A stretch of 64,000 nt of DNA from positions 548,748 to 612,747 of the forward strand of contig DDTQ01000012.1 in the NCBI GenBank assembly GCA_002344125.1, read 5' to 3'. Of the stretch, positions 16,757-25,820 are shown in pieces. Made by a program: the position numbers and the translations under genes. Position 1 is the stretch's first letter. Each line of letters begins with the position of its first letter. A model generated the notes under the pieces. The model saw only the letters and a program-made list of their open reading frames with translations. It was not told the DNA's origin and did no database searches. This DNA is from Ignavibacteria bacterium UBA2360 (lineage in GTDB: Bacteria; Bacteroidota; Ignavibacteria; Tepidaquicellales; OLB5).

Positions 16757-16965
16757 CCAAGCCGAAGCCTTTCAGGCTTCGCAATATCAACCGTAATCTA
16801 AGCCTTTCAGGCTTCGCAAAATCAACCGTAGTCGAAGCCTTTCAGGCTTCGCAAAATCAACCGTAGTCGAAGCCTTTCAGGCTTCGCAAAATCAACCGTA
16901 GTCGAAGCCTTTCAGTCTTCGCAATATCAACCGTAATCGAAGCCTTTCAGTCTTCGCAAAATTTC
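16757..16965. repeat. Six 35-bp tandem hairpin repeats
   Basis: The agcctttcag core recurs at 16766, 16801, 16836, 16871, 16906 and 16941, exactly 35 bp apart. Each unit has GAAGCC-tttca-GGCTTC; in the last two units the right arm is tcttc, which weakens the stem. Units abut with no unique spacers, so this is not a CRISPR. It sits between convergent genes. Confidence 0.9.
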
Positions 16966-16974
16966 TGCAACAAA

Positions 16975-17001
16975 AAAGCCCGGTCACACAGACCGGGCTT
17001 T
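16975..17001. terminator. Bidirectional intrinsic terminator
   Basis: AAAGCCCGGTC and GACCGGGCTTT pair perfectly around acaca. An A-run on the left gives a U-run for the minus-strand gene at 17025, and the right side is T-rich for the plus-strand genes. Confidence 0.85.
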
Positions 17002-17024
17002 AAATTAAAGTAAAATCCGAAATT

Positions 17025-19058
17025 TTATTTTACCAGTATCATTTTCTTAATGCTTGTGAACTCAGGTGTTTCCAGCTTATAGAAGTAAACGCCTGTTGCG
17101 AGGTTCTCTGCATTGAAATCGTACGTATATGAACCTGCTCCGTAGTTTGAATTCAATAGCTCAGCAACCTGTTTGCCTGCAAGGTCATAAACCGCAAGCT
17201 TAACATTACCCGCTTTTGAAATATCAAACCTGATGTTCGTTGTCGGATTGAACGGGTTCGGATAATTCTGGTACAGGAAGAACTTTTCAGGTATTCCTGT
17301 GTTATTGTTCTGAATACCGACTGCTCCTACATTCACTGTAAATGATCTTTCATGTACAGGTGTTCCGTTGGGTCCTTGACCTATAACGCGGATTGTATAT
17401 AATCCCGAAGGAACTCCGCCCGTTGTTCTTACCCTGATTCTCAATGAATCCGGATATGTAGTTAATGTGTTCTGAGTTGCCGGTGTTGTTCTGTTGAGGA
17501 AAGTCAGCTGTAAACTGCCGGTACCCGGCGGATTGGTAACTGTAGCTGAGTAAGTTGATGTTAATGTGAACAGCTTTACCGATGGTACGCTCACATAAGC
17601 GAAACCGCTGTCATTGGTACCTGATGTAATTGCAACAAGTGGTGTAACTTTCATAGCGAAATCAGGGAAGTAAGCACCGTAGCTGCCGAACGTTCCGTTC
17701 CTGAAATCAGCCCATGTTGAAATTGAACCCTGTGGTGTTGCGACTATGCCGTTGTAATCACCCTGGTATCTTGGTGTTCCGCCGCCGCCGCATGTTGCGC
17801 AGTTGATCTTCATCTTGGCGTTTGAGATCTTCTGGTTTGTTACCCAGCTTACGCCGCCATTTGTTGAATATGATCCGTATATTTCTGCGCTGTCGCTGGT
17901 TGGTGTGTTTCTTGTATCCATCCAGTTAACATAAAGCCTGCCTGTTTCCTTTTCACACCAAATAGCAGGATGCCACTGGTGATGAGTCTGTGTGTTAGCG
18001 TCGTCATTAATTCTAATTGGACTTGAGAATGTCACGCCAAAATCTGTTGAATACCTGCACCATATATCAGGTTTATTTCCGCTTCCCGGCGGATCGTTTG
18101 CTGCGTATATTACGTAAAATCTTCCTCTGTATGTGCCATAGCTGTTATCAGCGGCAATATACGGATATGGACGGGTTCTCATGTTTTCAACTGAGTTTCT
18201 TCCGCCAACCTGTGTACCTACTGTATTTACCCAGCCGCTGTGACTTGACTGCAATGTCGGAAGCGTTGCTCCGCCATTTGTTGAACGGAAAAATGTGTAT
18301 GTTGGGTTATAGTATAACCCTGAATTTGTTACCACATAAACACTGCCGCCCTGCACTGAACCGTTAGGGCCTACTGCCGGCATCGTTCCGGGTAAAGCGT
18401 GAGGTGATAACGTACCCAGCGTTGTAAAACTTGTTCCGCCGTTAGTGCTTCTGCTGAAGGAAGCGCCGCCGGATGTGGTCATGGAGCCGTATATGAAATT
18501 TGCGTATGGACCGGCAGTCTGATCGGCTGCTATCCAGTTCTTATCATTACCTACATTTGCTGTTACACCGCTCAGCAGCCATGTTATACCGTTGTTTGTG
18601 GATTTTTGCATCCAGGTACCTGTGATTGTTGGACCTTTCATGTTATCATAGAACAGGTTACCCAAACTATCAAATACTACAACCGGGTCACCGGCAACTG
18701 AGCCGCCGAAACTTGGGTTGTTTACAAGCCAGTTCAATCCGCCGTTTGTTGTATAATGGGTACCGTTGGTATTGTAAGCAGTAAAGATCCATAATGGATT
18801 TCTGGGGTTCACTGCTGTATTGCATTCTGCAAAATCTGTCCCAAGGAAGTAGTTATCATACCCATCCGGTGTTATTATCGGAGTAAGCGGCAGCGGGTTG
18901 TTGTTCTGTTTGACCTGGCTCATCTGGTGAACCCAATGCGGGGCTCTGTCAATATTCGGATTGCGGTCCGAATCATCTGAGGTAAAATCAAACGCCTGAA
19001 CTATAATTACAGTAATAACTGTAAGCATAATTACAGAAAGTTTTGTAAATTTTTTCAT
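17025..19058 (-). CDS. Secreted BNR/sialidase-like protein with T9SS sorting domain
   Basis: This 677-residue protein has a signal peptide (about 1-22). A large beta-propeller region has several Asp-box-like repeats (STNNGITW, STNGGTSF, STNGGATL, STDFGVTF, STNGGVSW), as in sialidases and other BNR proteins. The catalytic arginine triad of true sialidases cannot be confirmed by eye, so the activity is open. About residues 490-590 form an Ig-like domain, and the C-terminus from QNYPNPFNPTTNIRFDI is the T9SS sorting domain ending KKMILVK. It is convergent with the two propeller genes, with a terminator between them. Confidence 0.8.
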   Translation of the reverse strand: MKKFTKLSVIMLTVITVIIVQAFDFTSDDSDRNPNIDRAPHWVHQMSQVKQNNNPLPLTPIITPDGYDNYFLGTDFAECNTAVNPRNPLWIFTAYNTNGTHYTTNGGLNWLVNNPSFGGSVAGDPVVVFDSLGNLFYDNMKGPTITGTWMQKSTNNGITWLLSGVTANVGNDKNWIAADQTAGPYANFIYGSMTTSGGASFSRSTNGGTSFTTLGTLSPHALPGTMPAVGPNGSVQGGSVYVVTNSGLYYNPTYTFFRSTNGGATLPTLQSSHSGWVNTVGTQVGGRNSVENMRTRPYPYIAADNSYGTYRGRFYVIYAANDPPGSGNKPDIWCRYSTDFGVTFSSPIRINDDANTQTHHQWHPAIWCEKETGRLYVNWMDTRNTPTSDSAEIYGSYSTNGGVSWVTNQKISNAKMKINCATCGGGGTPRYQGDYNGIVATPQGSISTWADFRNGTFGSYGAYFPDFAMKVTPLVAITSGTNDSGFAYVSVPSVKLFTLTSTYSATVTNPPGTGSLQLTFLNRTTPATQNTLTTYPDSLRIRVRTTGGVPSGLYTIRVIGQGPNGTPVHERSFTVNVGAVGIQNNNTGIPEKFFLYQNYPNPFNPTTNIRFDISKAGNVKLAVYDLAGKQVAELLNSNYGAGSYTYDFNAENLATGVYFYKLETPEFTSIKKMILVK

Positions 19059-19194
19059 CTGTGATTGGTTAGTTTTGAAAAAAATGTTAATTGATTTTCG
19101 TAATATAAACTCATTTCTCTATATATGCAATAGTGAACATTGGGTTTAATAGTAACTTTTATACGTTACAGTTGTAAAATAAAAAAAGGTGTAA

Positions 19195-19310
19195 ATCCGT
19201 CCGTCTTAAAAAGTTAACCCCGGCTTTTAGCCGGGGTTATCTCGATTCTAAACTGAAATTGGGCTTTAGCTTGACTCCATTCTGTAAAATTGATGTCTTG
19301 AAACAGACTG
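19195..19310. repeat. 115-bp palindromic element (CCCCGGC family), copy 2, in a 407-bp gap
   Basis: CCCCGGCttttaGCCGGGG is followed by GGGCTTTAGC and, at the far end, tcttgaaacagactg, matching the terminal repeat of the other copies. The remainder of 19059-19465 is AT-rich, with no gene seen. Confidence 0.7.
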
Positions 19311-19449
19311 TAAATCCCTTTTTTACAAAACGTTAATCATTTCTATATTCTTCCTTCAATCCTTGGCGTAGTGTCTCTGATAAATCTATTATCTCTGCTT
19401 GTTCTTCAAACCCGCAGACCGGGATTTAATGAAGGAGGCCTTAGTGCCG

Positions 19450-19475
19450 GATTAAATAGCTCCCGCTATTTAATC
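19450..19475 (-). other. Perfect hairpin overlapping a stop codon
   Basis: GATTAAATAGC and GCTATTTAATC pair over 11 bp around a 4-nt loop. The stop codon (TAG, 19466-19468) of the secreted protein lies in one arm. No U-run follows, so termination is uncertain; it may protect the mRNA 3' end. Confidence 0.55.
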
Positions 19476-20305
19476 ATCAGCATTTTTTTTGTTGAGATCG
19501 TCTTACCATCTGCGCTCAACGAATAGAAATATGTACCGCTCGAAAGCTTCGAGCCGTCGAAATCCAGTTTATATTCACCCGGTGTCATTCTCTGATTCAC
19601 AGCAACGGAAATTTCGTTTCCTAAAATATCAAATATCCTGATCTTCACATCCGATGTTTTTGCAACCGAAAAATTTATCTGTGTAACAGGGTTGAACGGG
19701 TTAGGGTAGTTCTGCGAAAGCGAAAATTCCTTAGCAATACTGCTTATGTTAACAATGCCAATTGGATTGTAAACCCTTACTGTTTTATTAACGCTCCAGT
19801 TCCACATATCAAGCGTATCTGCGGTTAAGTTGTTGTTTGTGCTGTTGCCTGTTGCAAACAGTGTGTCATATCCGGTAACGCCCGAAGCTGTGTATCTGAA
19901 GGTCCATGAAACTGTATCGCTGCTGAATGGTTTTGGGTGAGTATGTGTAAGCTCGCCTTCCTGTTTGCGTATCATCGTATCGCCCGGTACGCCCGTTAAT
20001 GTGAGTGTATCTGAGCCGCCATCACGGTGGTTAGCTACGTTAAAGCCGCCCGTTATTGCCGGTCCGTTTGATATCTTTACGCGGTAAAGAGCCGTAGTAC
20101 CCGCCGGCACGCTGTCAGGTCCTATCACCTGCACTGTTACGTTTGGTGATGGAGCATCGTGGTGGCATACGCAGCCCAAATCTCCGCCGTTCTTCTTTGT
20201 GGTGCCAACATAACCTGTGGGGAACCAGCTGAACGAATATGCGAACATGCTTAAAATAAACAATGCCGCTGTTGGAATAAATAATTTTCTGTAATTGAAT
20301 TTCAT
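19466..20305 (-). CDS. Secreted choice-of-anchor-V-like protein with T9SS sorting domain
   Basis: This 279-residue protein has a signal peptide (about 1-24). It then has GYVGTTKKNGGDLGCVCHH, like the start of choice-of-anchor V domains, where a C..CH motif usually occurs. Here the spacing is CxCH, so covalent heme is not expected. A beta-sandwich domain follows (about 50-185, with THTHPKPFSSDTVSWTFRYT). The C-terminal ~80 residues, from SQNYPNPFNPVTQINFSV, are the T9SS sorting domain. It is probably displayed on the surface. Function is unknown. Confidence 0.72.
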   Translation of the reverse strand: MKFNYRKLFIPTAALFILSMFAYSFSWFPTGYVGTTKKNGGDLGCVCHHDAPSPNVTVQVIGPDSVPAGTTALYRVKISNGPAITGGFNVANHRDGGSDTLTLTGVPGDTMIRKQEGELTHTHPKPFSSDTVSWTFRYTASGVTGYDTLFATGNSTNNNLTADTLDMWNWSVNKTVRVYNPIGIVNISSIAKEFSLSQNYPNPFNPVTQINFSVAKTSDVKIRIFDILGNEISVAVNQRMTPGEYKLDFDGSKLSSGTYFYSLSADGKTISTKKMLMIK

Positions 20306-20362
20306 TCTGTTTGTAATTTGAAGTGTGTTTTATTAAAAATTATGCAAATTTACTTAAATATT

Positions 20363-20405
20363 GAAAAATAATAAACCCCGTTTAAATTGCTTAAACGGGG
20401 TTTTG
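20363..20405 (-). terminator. Intrinsic terminator after the 721-residue T9SS protein
   Basis: AACCCCGTTTAA and TTAAACGGGGTT pair over 12 bp around attgc, followed on the minus strand by tattatttttc. It lies about 22 bp past the stop at 20427. Confidence 0.85.
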
Positions 20406-20426
20406 AAACTAATTGCCTGTTAAATT

Positions 20427-22592
20427 CTATTTAACCAGTATCATTTTTTTCGTATCTATCTTTTGACCGTCAGCTGTGAGTGAATAGAAATATATTCCCG
20501 TGGAAAGGTTCGAAGCGTTAAAATCAGCTGAGTATTTGCCGGCGGCTAAATTCCCGTTAAACACAGTCGCAACTTCGTTGCCTAGTACATCAAATACCTT
20601 GATAGCGACATAAGAAGCTTTCGCAATATCGTATTTAATCTGTGTGGTTGGGTTGAACGGATTTGGATAATTCTGTGAAAGCCCGAATGTTGCCGGGATT
20701 TCAGAAGATATGTTTCCGTTTGATACAACCGGTGTTACCGTGTATGTTACAACCATCTTATCAACTCCGCTGCCCTGCTGGTAAAGCAGGTTTGCTTTAT
20801 CCAGGAATACAACTCCTGCGCCCGGTGAGCTTGTTGTTGAAAGCGTTGTAAATGATGTACCTGAATTGAGTGAAAAATACGTTGTGCTTCCGCTGTATGT
20901 ATTGAATGTTACCGCTGTTGGATCGTCTTTGGCAATATCTGTTGCCCATAACGCGCCTGTCTGGTTTAAATTTGTAAATGCAGAACCCATGTTCTGGCTC
21001 TTCCAGAAACTGCCGGATGACCATGTAGAATGATAGAATAAGTTAAGATCAAGCGATGAATTTGCCATCATCGGTATTTCTGAACCTGTAACTGTATTGA
21101 TAAGTGTCCAGTTTACGCCTGTGTTGGTTGATTTCCATACTTTACCGAAGTTTGAACCTGTTGTGCCGTCACCAACCAGAATTACATTAGGAAGCTCATA
21201 TTGTATAATAACGTCACACGGACTTCTGAATACACCGCCGGGTTCGCCGCCACTGATAAGTGTCCATGATGTGCCCCAGTCCGTTGAAACTCTAAGCGGA
21301 GCGTTATCCGGAGCCAGGTAAACCCTGTTAGGAGAGTTAGGATCTACTTCCATAGGCATTCCATATGATGTCAGGTTAATTGAAGCTATCGAATTTGTCC
21401 ATGTGGTGCCGTAGTTTGTGCTCACAATTACTCTGCCGCCGGATGTGCCCATTGAAGCTATCATCAGGTTAGTATCAACTGCGTTTATAAAGAATGAATG
21501 ACATGTACCGCCGGGTACTGATGCGTTGAGCGTTGTCCATGTTTCACCGCGGTCAAGGCTTCTTCTTAATGTATTGCCGCTTAAAATGAAAACACCGTTC
21601 TTATTCTGGGGATGAAGCATAAAAGGATTACCGATATTTCCGCTCGAGTTTACTTTTCTTACAAATGACCTGCTGACTGATACACCGCTCTGGAACTGCC
21701 ATGTGGCGCCGCCATTTGTTGTGTTAAGAATTGCTTTGTTATCGTTTGATACTGCCCAGCCTTTTGTGCTGTTGAAGAAATATATATCACTCAGTTTTCC
21801 CTGCATCGGGTTTTCCTGGTATGTTCTTGTTGTGCCTGCGTCAGTTGTCATATTTATGAACCCGCCGCCGCCGCATGTGAACCAGCTTGTTGCTGATATC
21901 ATTGATACGCCTCTTACATCAGGCTTTATTACGCTCTTATAATCCTGCATTGACCAAACTGAACCGTTGTAAACTGCTATCATTCCGTCCGCTGCTGTTG
22001 CTACTACTGTAGGCGCAACCGCGTCAATTGAAAGAAGATTTTTTGTTGTGCCTGTTGTGTAGCTTTGCCATGTTGAACCGCCGTTAACAGTATATATTAC
22101 CGTTCCGTTATCTCCGCATGCGTAACCGTTTGTTGCGCTTGTGAATTTAACACCATTAAGATTGTTTACTGTGCCGCTTGTCTGCGGTGTCCATGAGTTT
22201 CCGGCATTAACTGATTTTACAACTCTGCCGCCTGCGCCTACTGCGTATCCAGTATTCTCATCTACAAAGTAAACTGAATTCAGATCGCCGCCGCCTATAC
22301 CGTAATTGCCGTACGTTAAGCCTCCGTTCGTGCTGTTCATAACAGCTCCGCCATCGCCTACTAACCAAACTCTGTTGTTAATTGCGTAAACTGAATTGAA
22401 ATTCAGCGCGCCTGCGTTAGGGTATGAACCGAAAGTTGCTCCTCCATCATAAGAAATAAATATCGCGCCGCCATCGCCAACTGCCATAACTATAGTACCA
22501 TCTTTTGAGTAAACAGAATTAAAACCTGTTTGTGAATAGGAGCTTAATGCAAACATTATAAGCCCTAAGAAAACTGTCAGTAGTTTCTTCAT
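20427..22592 (-). CDS. Large secreted Ycf48/BNR propeller protein with T9SS sorting domain
   Basis: This 721-residue protein has a signal peptide (1-20, ending SYSQ). Two propeller-like regions carry many repeats with VGDGGAIFISYDGGATF, GAGGRVVKSVNAGNSW, STNYGTTW, STDWGTSW and STNTGVNW patterns, the first resembling Ycf48/HCF136 and the second a VPS10/sortilin-like BNR propeller. A C-terminal sorting domain begins SQNYPNPFNPTTQIKYDI and ends KKMILVK. It belongs to the same secretion class as its neighbours, but the genes are on both strands, so they are separately expressed. Ligand or substrate unknown. Confidence 0.82.
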   Translation of the reverse strand: MKKLLTVFLGLIMFALSSYSQTGFNSVYSKDGTIVMAVGDGGAIFISYDGGATFGSYPNAGALNFNSVYAINNRVWLVGDGGAVMNSTNGGLTYGNYGIGGGDLNSVYFVDENTGYAVGAGGRVVKSVNAGNSWTPQTSGTVNNLNGVKFTSATNGYACGDNGTVIYTVNGGSTWQSYTTGTTKNLLSIDAVAPTVVATAADGMIAVYNGSVWSMQDYKSVIKPDVRGVSMISATSWFTCGGGGFINMTTDAGTTRTYQENPMQGKLSDIYFFNSTKGWAVSNDNKAILNTTNGGATWQFQSGVSVSRSFVRKVNSSGNIGNPFMLHPQNKNGVFILSGNTLRRSLDRGETWTTLNASVPGGTCHSFFINAVDTNLMIASMGTSGGRVIVSTNYGTTWTNSIASINLTSYGMPMEVDPNSPNRVYLAPDNAPLRVSTDWGTSWTLISGGEPGGVFRSPCDVIIQYELPNVILVGDGTTGSNFGKVWKSTNTGVNWTLINTVTGSEIPMMANSSLDLNLFYHSTWSSGSFWKSQNMGSAFTNLNQTGALWATDIAKDDPTAVTFNTYSGSTTYFSLNSGTSFTTLSTTSSPGAGVVFLDKANLLYQQGSGVDKMVVTYTVTPVVSNGNISSEIPATFGLSQNYPNPFNPTTQIKYDIAKASYVAIKVFDVLGNEVATVFNGNLAAGKYSADFNASNLSTGIYFYSLTADGQKIDTKKMILVK

Positions 22593-22756
22593 TTTTTCTT
22601 TCTTAGTGTTAAATATTAAATAGTTTTATTATAATTTCGTAAAAATATGCAAACATTTTTACTTTAGCAATAGGCTAAAAATAAACATTCTAACTGATTT
22701 AGTTACTAAAAATTAGATATTTTGACTAATAAATTTCATAAATTAAATAAAATTGT

Positions 22757-22764
22757 TATCTTTG
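22757..22764 (+). promoter_or_regulatory. -7 box of the yqhA-like gene
   Basis: TATCTTTG matches TAnnTTTG exactly, 48 bp before the ATG at 22813. No good TTG box was found at the expected distance, so only the -7 part is supported. Confidence 0.5.
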
Positions 22765-22812
22765 CCTTAATATTGTTAAAATTACTGTTTTTATAAGGAA
22801 ATAGGGTAGAGT

Positions 22813-23340
22813 ATGTTCATCCAGTTCATAGAAAAAATGCTGTGGAAAAGCAGGTATATGGTTATTTTCGCTGTTATTTCAGCAATTTTATCTGCGCTTA
22901 TTATGATCGTTATGGGTACCATTGAGGTTGTTGGTGTGGTTAGTGAATTCTCTCATGCATTTTCAAGCACCGAAGCGTATGAAGAGTTCGGTAAGAATAC
23001 TGTCTCGCACCTTGTCGGAGCAATTGACTATTACCTTATCGGTACGGTATTCCTGATTTTCGGCATCGGATTGTATGAGCTTTTCATCAGCAAAATTGAT
23101 GTCGCCGAAAAAGATGAAACTTCGTCAAAAGTACTTATCATACACGATCTTGACGCGCTCAAAGAAAAAATTGCAAAGGTAGTTATTATGGTTTTGATCG
23201 TCACATTTTTCAAATACGCGATCAACTTCCATTACACAGAAATGATTAATCTCTTATACCTGAGTATTGGAATACTGCTGATAGCCGTTTCAATTTACTT
23301 AACGCATAAATCAAGCAGCGCCGCAGGTAAAGGACATTGA
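22813..23340 (+). CDS. YqhA/UPF0114 family membrane protein
   Basis: This 175-residue polytopic protein resembles UPF0114 (YqhA): IEKMLWKSRYMVIFAVISAI at the start, then membrane helices at about 14-40, 62-85, 115-135 and 143-162, with the family-like YYLIGTVFLIFGIGLYELFI segment. The function of the family is not known. It is followed by a simple repeat tract and a YjbR-like gene on the same strand. Confidence 0.8.
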   Translation: MFIQFIEKMLWKSRYMVIFAVISAILSALIMIVMGTIEVVGVVSEFSHAFSSTEAYEEFGKNTVSHLVGAIDYYLIGTVFLIFGIGLYELFISKIDVAEKDETSSKVLIIHDLDALKEKIAKVVIMVLIVTFFKYAINFHYTEMINLLYLSIGILLIAVSIYLTHKSSSAAGKGH

Positions 23341-23342
23341 TC

Positions 23343-23401
23343 GTGAAAGGTCAAACGTGAAACGTGAAACGTGAAACGTGAAACGTCAAACGTGAAAAGT
23401 A
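23343..23401. repeat. ACGTGAA tandem tract
   Basis: About seven units of (a)acgtgaa / acgtcaa lie head to tail between the yqhA-like and yjbR-like genes. The complement of this tract occurs at 2812 and 10031. Confidence 0.75.
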
Positions 23402-23427
23402 AAATCGTATAAAAGGGATTTCTGAAT

Positions 23428-23784
23428 ATGAATACCGATTGGCTTAGGGAATATTGCATGAGATTTAGCGGGGCGACAGAAGAAGTGCAGTGGGAAGATC
23501 ACCTGCTCTTCAAAGTTGGCGGAAAGATCTTTGTGATATCTGCGCTTGATAATACCGCTGAGAATATGATGTCTATAAAATGCGACCCGGAAATATTTGA
23601 TGAGCTTGTGGAAACCGAAGGAATCGTTCCCGCGCCGTACCTTGCAAAGGCTAAATGGATAGCAGTCAAAAAAAATTGCAGGCTTAAGCCTGCGGAGCTC
23701 AAGGCTCTAATAAAAACATCTTACAACCTTGTCTTCCAAAAATTACCCAAAAGAGTAAAGACCGAAATCCAATTCCCCTCTTGA
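23428..23784 (+). CDS. MmcQ/YjbR family protein
   Basis: This 118-residue protein matches the MmcQ/YjbR (CyaY-like fold, double-wing DNA-binding) family: WLREYCMRFSGATEEVQWED, LLFKVGGKIFVI, MSIKCDPEIFDELVE, then the WIAVKKNCRLKPAELKALIK region before the final helix. Proteins of this family are small and cytosolic, with a proposed DNA-binding role. The last residues (IQFPS) and the stop come from a CCCCTCttgaGAGGGG repeat. A second, shorter paralogue lies at 62375. Confidence 0.88.
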   Translation: MNTDWLREYCMRFSGATEEVQWEDHLLFKVGGKIFVISALDNTAENMMSIKCDPEIFDELVETEGIVPAPYLAKAKWIAVKKNCRLKPAELKALIKTSYNLVFQKLPKRVKTEIQFPS

Positions 23785-23849
23785 GAGGGGTGGGCTTTAG
23801 CCCGGGGTGTGTAAAAACATTTAAACAATTAGGCAAAATATATACGAAT

Positions 23850-24905
23850 TCACTCCATCGGCTTCCCGGTTTTATAATTTATGATCTTTGAATCCTTACC
23901 CGGCTTCTGTATGTAAGTGATCTCTTCAGCAGCGTTTTTATTCATCAGTACCGTTTCGCCTATTGTGAATCCCTTAACAGTAACTTCTGCAATGCTGTAA
24001 ACTTCATTTTCGTATTTTATCCGCAGTTTGTTGTGATTGGCAAAATCACCCGCCACAGCCACTGCTATGTGACCCGGAAAATACACCAGCCGGTAATCTA
24101 TTCCGGTCTGCTCAAGCAGTGAGGCGTATAGAATTGTCAACCCGCTGCAATCTGAAACTCCTGTCATCAGGACTTCATTGGGTCGTTTTAATATCTCGTA
24201 ATCACCGTAAGCTTCTCTTTGGCTGAACGCTATTTCACGGGTGACAAAATCAAGTATCTTCTGTGCCTTTGTTTCATTTTTGTCATTCTCGTTTATGATC
24301 TGCTCCAGAAATCTACTCAGGCTTGTTTCACCTTTTACGGAAACAAACGCTCCGTGATTAGCCATATATTTATTTTTTCCTGTTTCAACTCCCGTGTTGC
24401 CGCCGTAAACTGTGGAATCATCCGCGAAATCTGCCAGCTCAAGTATCGTCTGCGTATAACTTATCCCATCCCTGAATTTCACCGTTACCCCTCGCGAGCT
24501 GTCCGGTTTAAAATCATGTTTCGGCATTCTGAAAAGCAGCCTGTCTGTTCCCTTGTGCGTGTATGAACCAAGGAACACGTCACCGTTCTGTTCAAATCCA
24601 AACTCAACTGTACTTCTGTCAATGGTTAGTTTATTCAGCGTAGTGTTACTGTCAAAATCCGTTTTATTGATCGCGAAGTATAATGTCTTTTCGTCCATAT
24701 CGTAAAGCTTAAGGTCTGCTTCAGTTCCGGTTATCTGCTGTACAAAATCCTTGCTGCGAAACATTGGCTCAGACATATAGCCAACAACAGCATCACGAAG
24801 ACGTTTGCTGTTGTGGGTATCGGTAAACTCTTCCTGCTTTTGGGCGCAGCCTGTTAGAATTATAGCTGTTAAACTTACCGCAAGTATGTTCCGGATAACT
24901 TTCAA
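23850..24905 (-). CDS. Transglutaminase-like lipoprotein
   Basis: This 351-residue protein starts with a lipoprotein signal (IILTGC, lipid-bearing Cys20). The C-terminal part (about 200-320) has the transglutaminase-like cysteine-protease core: catalytic Cys253 in GVSDCSGLTILYASLL, a partner His279 in YFPGHIAVAV, and a candidate Asp/Asn shortly after. The N-terminal ~190 residues form a beta-rich domain with no recognised family. It is probably tethered in the periplasm, acting as a peptidase or amidase; the true reaction is unknown. Its start overlaps the stop of the phosphoesterase gene by 4 bp (ATGA), so they are translationally coupled. Confidence 0.8.
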   Translation of the reverse strand: MKVIRNILAVSLTAIILTGCAQKQEEFTDTHNSKRLRDAVVGYMSEPMFRSKDFVQQITGTEADLKLYDMDEKTLYFAINKTDFDSNTTLNKLTIDRSTVEFGFEQNGDVFLGSYTHKGTDRLLFRMPKHDFKPDSSRGVTVKFRDGISYTQTILELADFADDSTVYGGNTGVETGKNKYMANHGAFVSVKGETSLSRFLEQIINENDKNETKAQKILDFVTREIAFSQREAYGDYEILKRPNEVLMTGVSDCSGLTILYASLLEQTGIDYRLVYFPGHIAVAVAGDFANHNKLRIKYENEVYSIAEVTVKGFTIGETVLMNKNAAEEITYIQKPGKDSKIINYKTGKPME

Positions 24906-25621
24906 CTTTTTTCAAACTTTATTATCTCAGTATGTATTTCTTTACCGAACTTAATGATGCGGTAGCCAAACTCATTAATATCAGTTATTATATCCTCTGT
25001 GTGCTTCAATGCCTGGTATGATGCCGAGGGTGTTAAGTATTGCCTGATATTTCCTTCTTCTGCCGTATCTTCGTTGTGAAGATGCCCGCAGAATATTGTA
25101 ATTTCGTTCTTGGCAGAACGAAGCAGTGATTTAATTTCATCGCGGCCTTTCAGGGAATATAATTTATCTACAATTGAATCCACACGCAAAACCGGGTGGT
25201 GAATAAAAATTGTTATCGGTAATTCGGTAACAATTTTTTCCTTCAGCCGGTTTAATTGATCAGTGCTGAATGATGATGTTGATGTATCAAGAAAAATGTA
25301 TCTGAATCCGGCATCATCATAGGAATAAAACAGCTCGTTATCGCTTTCGCTTACAGTTTGAATGTGCTTTCTTACATCCTCAAATGTGTCATGGTTGCCT
25401 AAAATAACTTTATACCCGATCCCGCAATTGTTCAGTGAAGCAAAGAACATATCATGCGCGGCAGCGCTGCCTATATCACCCCCGAAGATGATCTCATCAA
25501 TATCACCGCGCTGCGTGATATCATCAAGTATGATGCGCCAGTTCTTTTCCTGGTTCACTCCCAAGCCCGAAACGTCATCTTCCGCAAAGTGTATATCTGT
25601 TATAAACGCTGTTGTTTTCAT
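24902..25621 (-). CDS. Calcineurin-like metallophosphoesterase
   Basis: This 239-residue protein has all five metallophosphoesterase blocks in order: FITDIHF (D9, H11), IIFGGDIGS, ILGNHDTF, FIHHPV and FCGHLHNED. They resemble the CpdA/3',5'-cNMP phosphodiesterase subgroup, but the substrate is not fixed by sequence. No signal peptide is visible, so it is probably cytosolic. It is the first gene of a two-gene operon with the transglutaminase-like lipoprotein. Confidence 0.88.
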   Translation of the reverse strand: MKTTAFITDIHFAEDDVSGLGVNQEKNWRIILDDITQRGDIDEIIFGGDIGSAAAHDMFFASLNNCGIGYKVILGNHDTFEDVRKHIQTVSESDNELFYSYDDAGFRYIFLDTSTSSFSTDQLNRLKEKIVTELPITIFIHHPVLRVDSIVDKLYSLKGRDEIKSLLRSAKNEITIFCGHLHNEDTAEEGNIRQYLTPSASYQALKHTEDIITDINEFGYRIIKFGKEIHTEIIKFEKS

Positions 25622-25708
25622 TGGACTGATTATTTATCTAATTTATAATTCTGTTATTCATTTTACAATGAAGTAAATTTTGAGATATAGGGATATTTTT
25701 TTGTTTTT

Positions 25709-25820
25709 ACCCTCACCCACCCGGCCCGCCTGACTGCCTGTAGAGTTTCCCGGAGGGAGAGGGGAGAGCTGATTGAAGTTTTAAGAAATGTTCCCCCCTC
25801 TCTTTTTTAGGAGAAGGGTT
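25709..25820. repeat. CTCTCC/GGAGAG family element with nested micro-hairpin, in a 339-bp gap
   Basis: ccctcacccacccggcccg is interrupted by cctgactgcctgtagagttt and then continues cccggagggagagggg; the right part has cccctctcttttttaggaga. It is a diverged copy of the family at 43290-43405 and in queG. The remainder of 25622-25960 is AT-rich, with the tRNA promoter at its end. Confidence 0.7.

Noticed and set aside
16757..16965. Possible CRISPR array
   Set aside because: The 35-bp units abut without unique spacers and no cas genes are in the window; it is a tandem hairpin repeat.
17025..19058. Firm annotation as sialidase
   Set aside because: Asp-box repeats are present, but the catalytic arginines and nucleophile were not identified.
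19466..20305. Cytochrome c heme site in the secreted protein (GCVCHH)
   Set aside because: The spacing is CxCH, not CxxCH, so no canonical heme attachment can be claimed.
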